Source: Collinsella sp.
GTDB taxonomy: Bacteria; Actinomycetota; Coriobacteriia; Coriobacteriales; Coriobacteriaceae
Reading direction: 5' to 3'
NCBI GenBank assembly: GCA_031296755.1
Contig: JAUMMZ010000031.1
Span: 1-31,791 of the forward strand
DNA length: 31,791 bases
Numbering within the stretch: the first letter of the stretch is position 1; each line of letters begins with the position of its first letter. Below, one piece after another: positions 31,558-31,791 of this stretch. Under the pieces are notes generated by a model. That model had not been told where the DNA came from. It made no database searches and saw nothing but the letters and a program-made list of their open reading frames with translations. A program made the position numbers and the translations under genes.

Positions 31558-31586
31558 ACAAACGAATAACAAACCCGCCGCCAAAC
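31558..31586 (-). promoter_or_regulatory. PHO-box-like direct repeats upstream of pstS
   Basis: On the minus strand GTTTGT occurs at 31574-31569 and 31563-31558, exactly 11 bp apart, with a third related GTTTGG one base off phase upstream. Phosphate regulators of the PhoP/RegX3 type bind 11-bp direct repeats. The site is about 150 bp from the pstS start. Confidence 0.4.
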
Positions 31587-31672
31587 ATGGCCAGCCTTTT
31601 ACACCAATAAAAACAAAGTTGCGGTGAAATAGTTCCTGCTTGACCATCAAATGGGGGTGCGGACAGAAAGTT

Positions 31673-31689
31673 GGACCGCGGGGCGGTCC
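31673..31689. repeat. 7-3-7 dyad at the left end of the next insertion sequence
   Basis: GGACCGC-GGG-GCGGTCC is perfectly symmetric and follows TGCGGACAGAAAGTT, which looks like an insertion-sequence tip. It lies just before the transposase ribosome-binding site. Confidence 0.45.
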
Positions 31690-31704
31690 GGACTGGAGGT
31701 TCGC

Positions 31705-31791
31705 ATGTACAGCAGGGAGAAGGTCGAGCTCTTCCTCCTGGCGACGGAGGACGGCATGGGGCCGACCGCCGCCGCGAAGTTCGCGGGGGTC
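31705..31791 (+). CDS. Transposase N-terminus (probably IS3-family OrfA), cut by window edge
   Basis: ATG 31705 with GGAGG five bases upstream opens a frame that stays open to the window end (29 codons). The peptide MYSREKVELFLLATEDGMG then PTAAAKFAGV has the start of a helix-turn-helix as in IS3-family OrfA proteins. The dyad and terminal-like sequence upstream support an insertion sequence. The rest lies outside the window, so family assignment is tentative. Confidence 0.55.
   Translation, partial: MYSREKVELFLLATEDGMGPTAAAKFAGV

Overview
The window is a high-GC bacterial chromosome segment with frequent GTG and TTG starts and clear Shine-Dalgarno sites. Its gene set (LctP lactate permease, short ACT-type SerA, PstSCAB with a Tat/lipobox PstS, several IS110-type elements) best fits a gut Coriobacteriia actinobacterium such as Collinsella. 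That assignment is inferred from style and gene content; no rRNA or other marker gene is present.

Layout from left to right. (1) 1-1020: the 3' part of an IS110-family recombinase and its long 3' non-coding tail. (2) 1029-5513: a lactate permease, a lone MOP-superfamily flippase, and a PPP-type metallophosphatase, with an 18-bp long-range inverted repeat between the last two. (3) 5767-12080: a CPA1 K+/H+ antiporter with a C-terminal TrkA-C/RCK tail, the serCA serine biosynthesis pair, an M20 deacylase and a short DUF1015-like protein. (4) 12210-14159, minus strand: tandem histidine phosphatases and a nitroreductase. (5) 14395-15480: HdeD-like and YaiI-like genes that abut, closed by a strong terminator hairpin. 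(6) 15586-17820: a divergent pair, a His-rich putative heavy-metal exporter and a DnaQ-type exonuclease. (7) 17821-19781: an AT-richer islet with one PD-(D/E)XK/DUF559-like protein. (8) 19782-22481: a zinc/cadmium efflux cluster (SmtB-type ArsR repressor, separate HMA protein, P1B-ATPase) with three copies of one operator. (9) 22498-24202: an IS110-family element whose recombinase carries an extra C-terminal HTH, flanked by 28-bp inverted repeats. (10) 24339-31411, minus strand: a DtxR/MntR-type regulator, a Cof-type HAD phosphatase with an Uup-like ABC-F protein, and pstSCAB. (11) 31650-31791: the start of another insertion sequence, probably IS3 family.

Functional links. Regions 6, 8 and 10 share a metal-homeostasis theme. 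A motif related to AGTTGCCCATG lies both upstream of the DtxR-type regulator and in the exporter/exonuclease divergent region, which suggests a small regulon. The pst operon has an 11-bp-spaced direct repeat upstream that resembles a PHO box, and it lacks phoU locally. Two families of short intergenic hairpins (arms around a GGGACA-type loop) recur and look like REP-type repeats.

No wholly new multi-gene system is evident. The best candidates for something undescribed are the IS110-HTH recombinase with its putative bridge-RNA region, the islet-borne DUF559-like protein, and the REP-like hairpin families.
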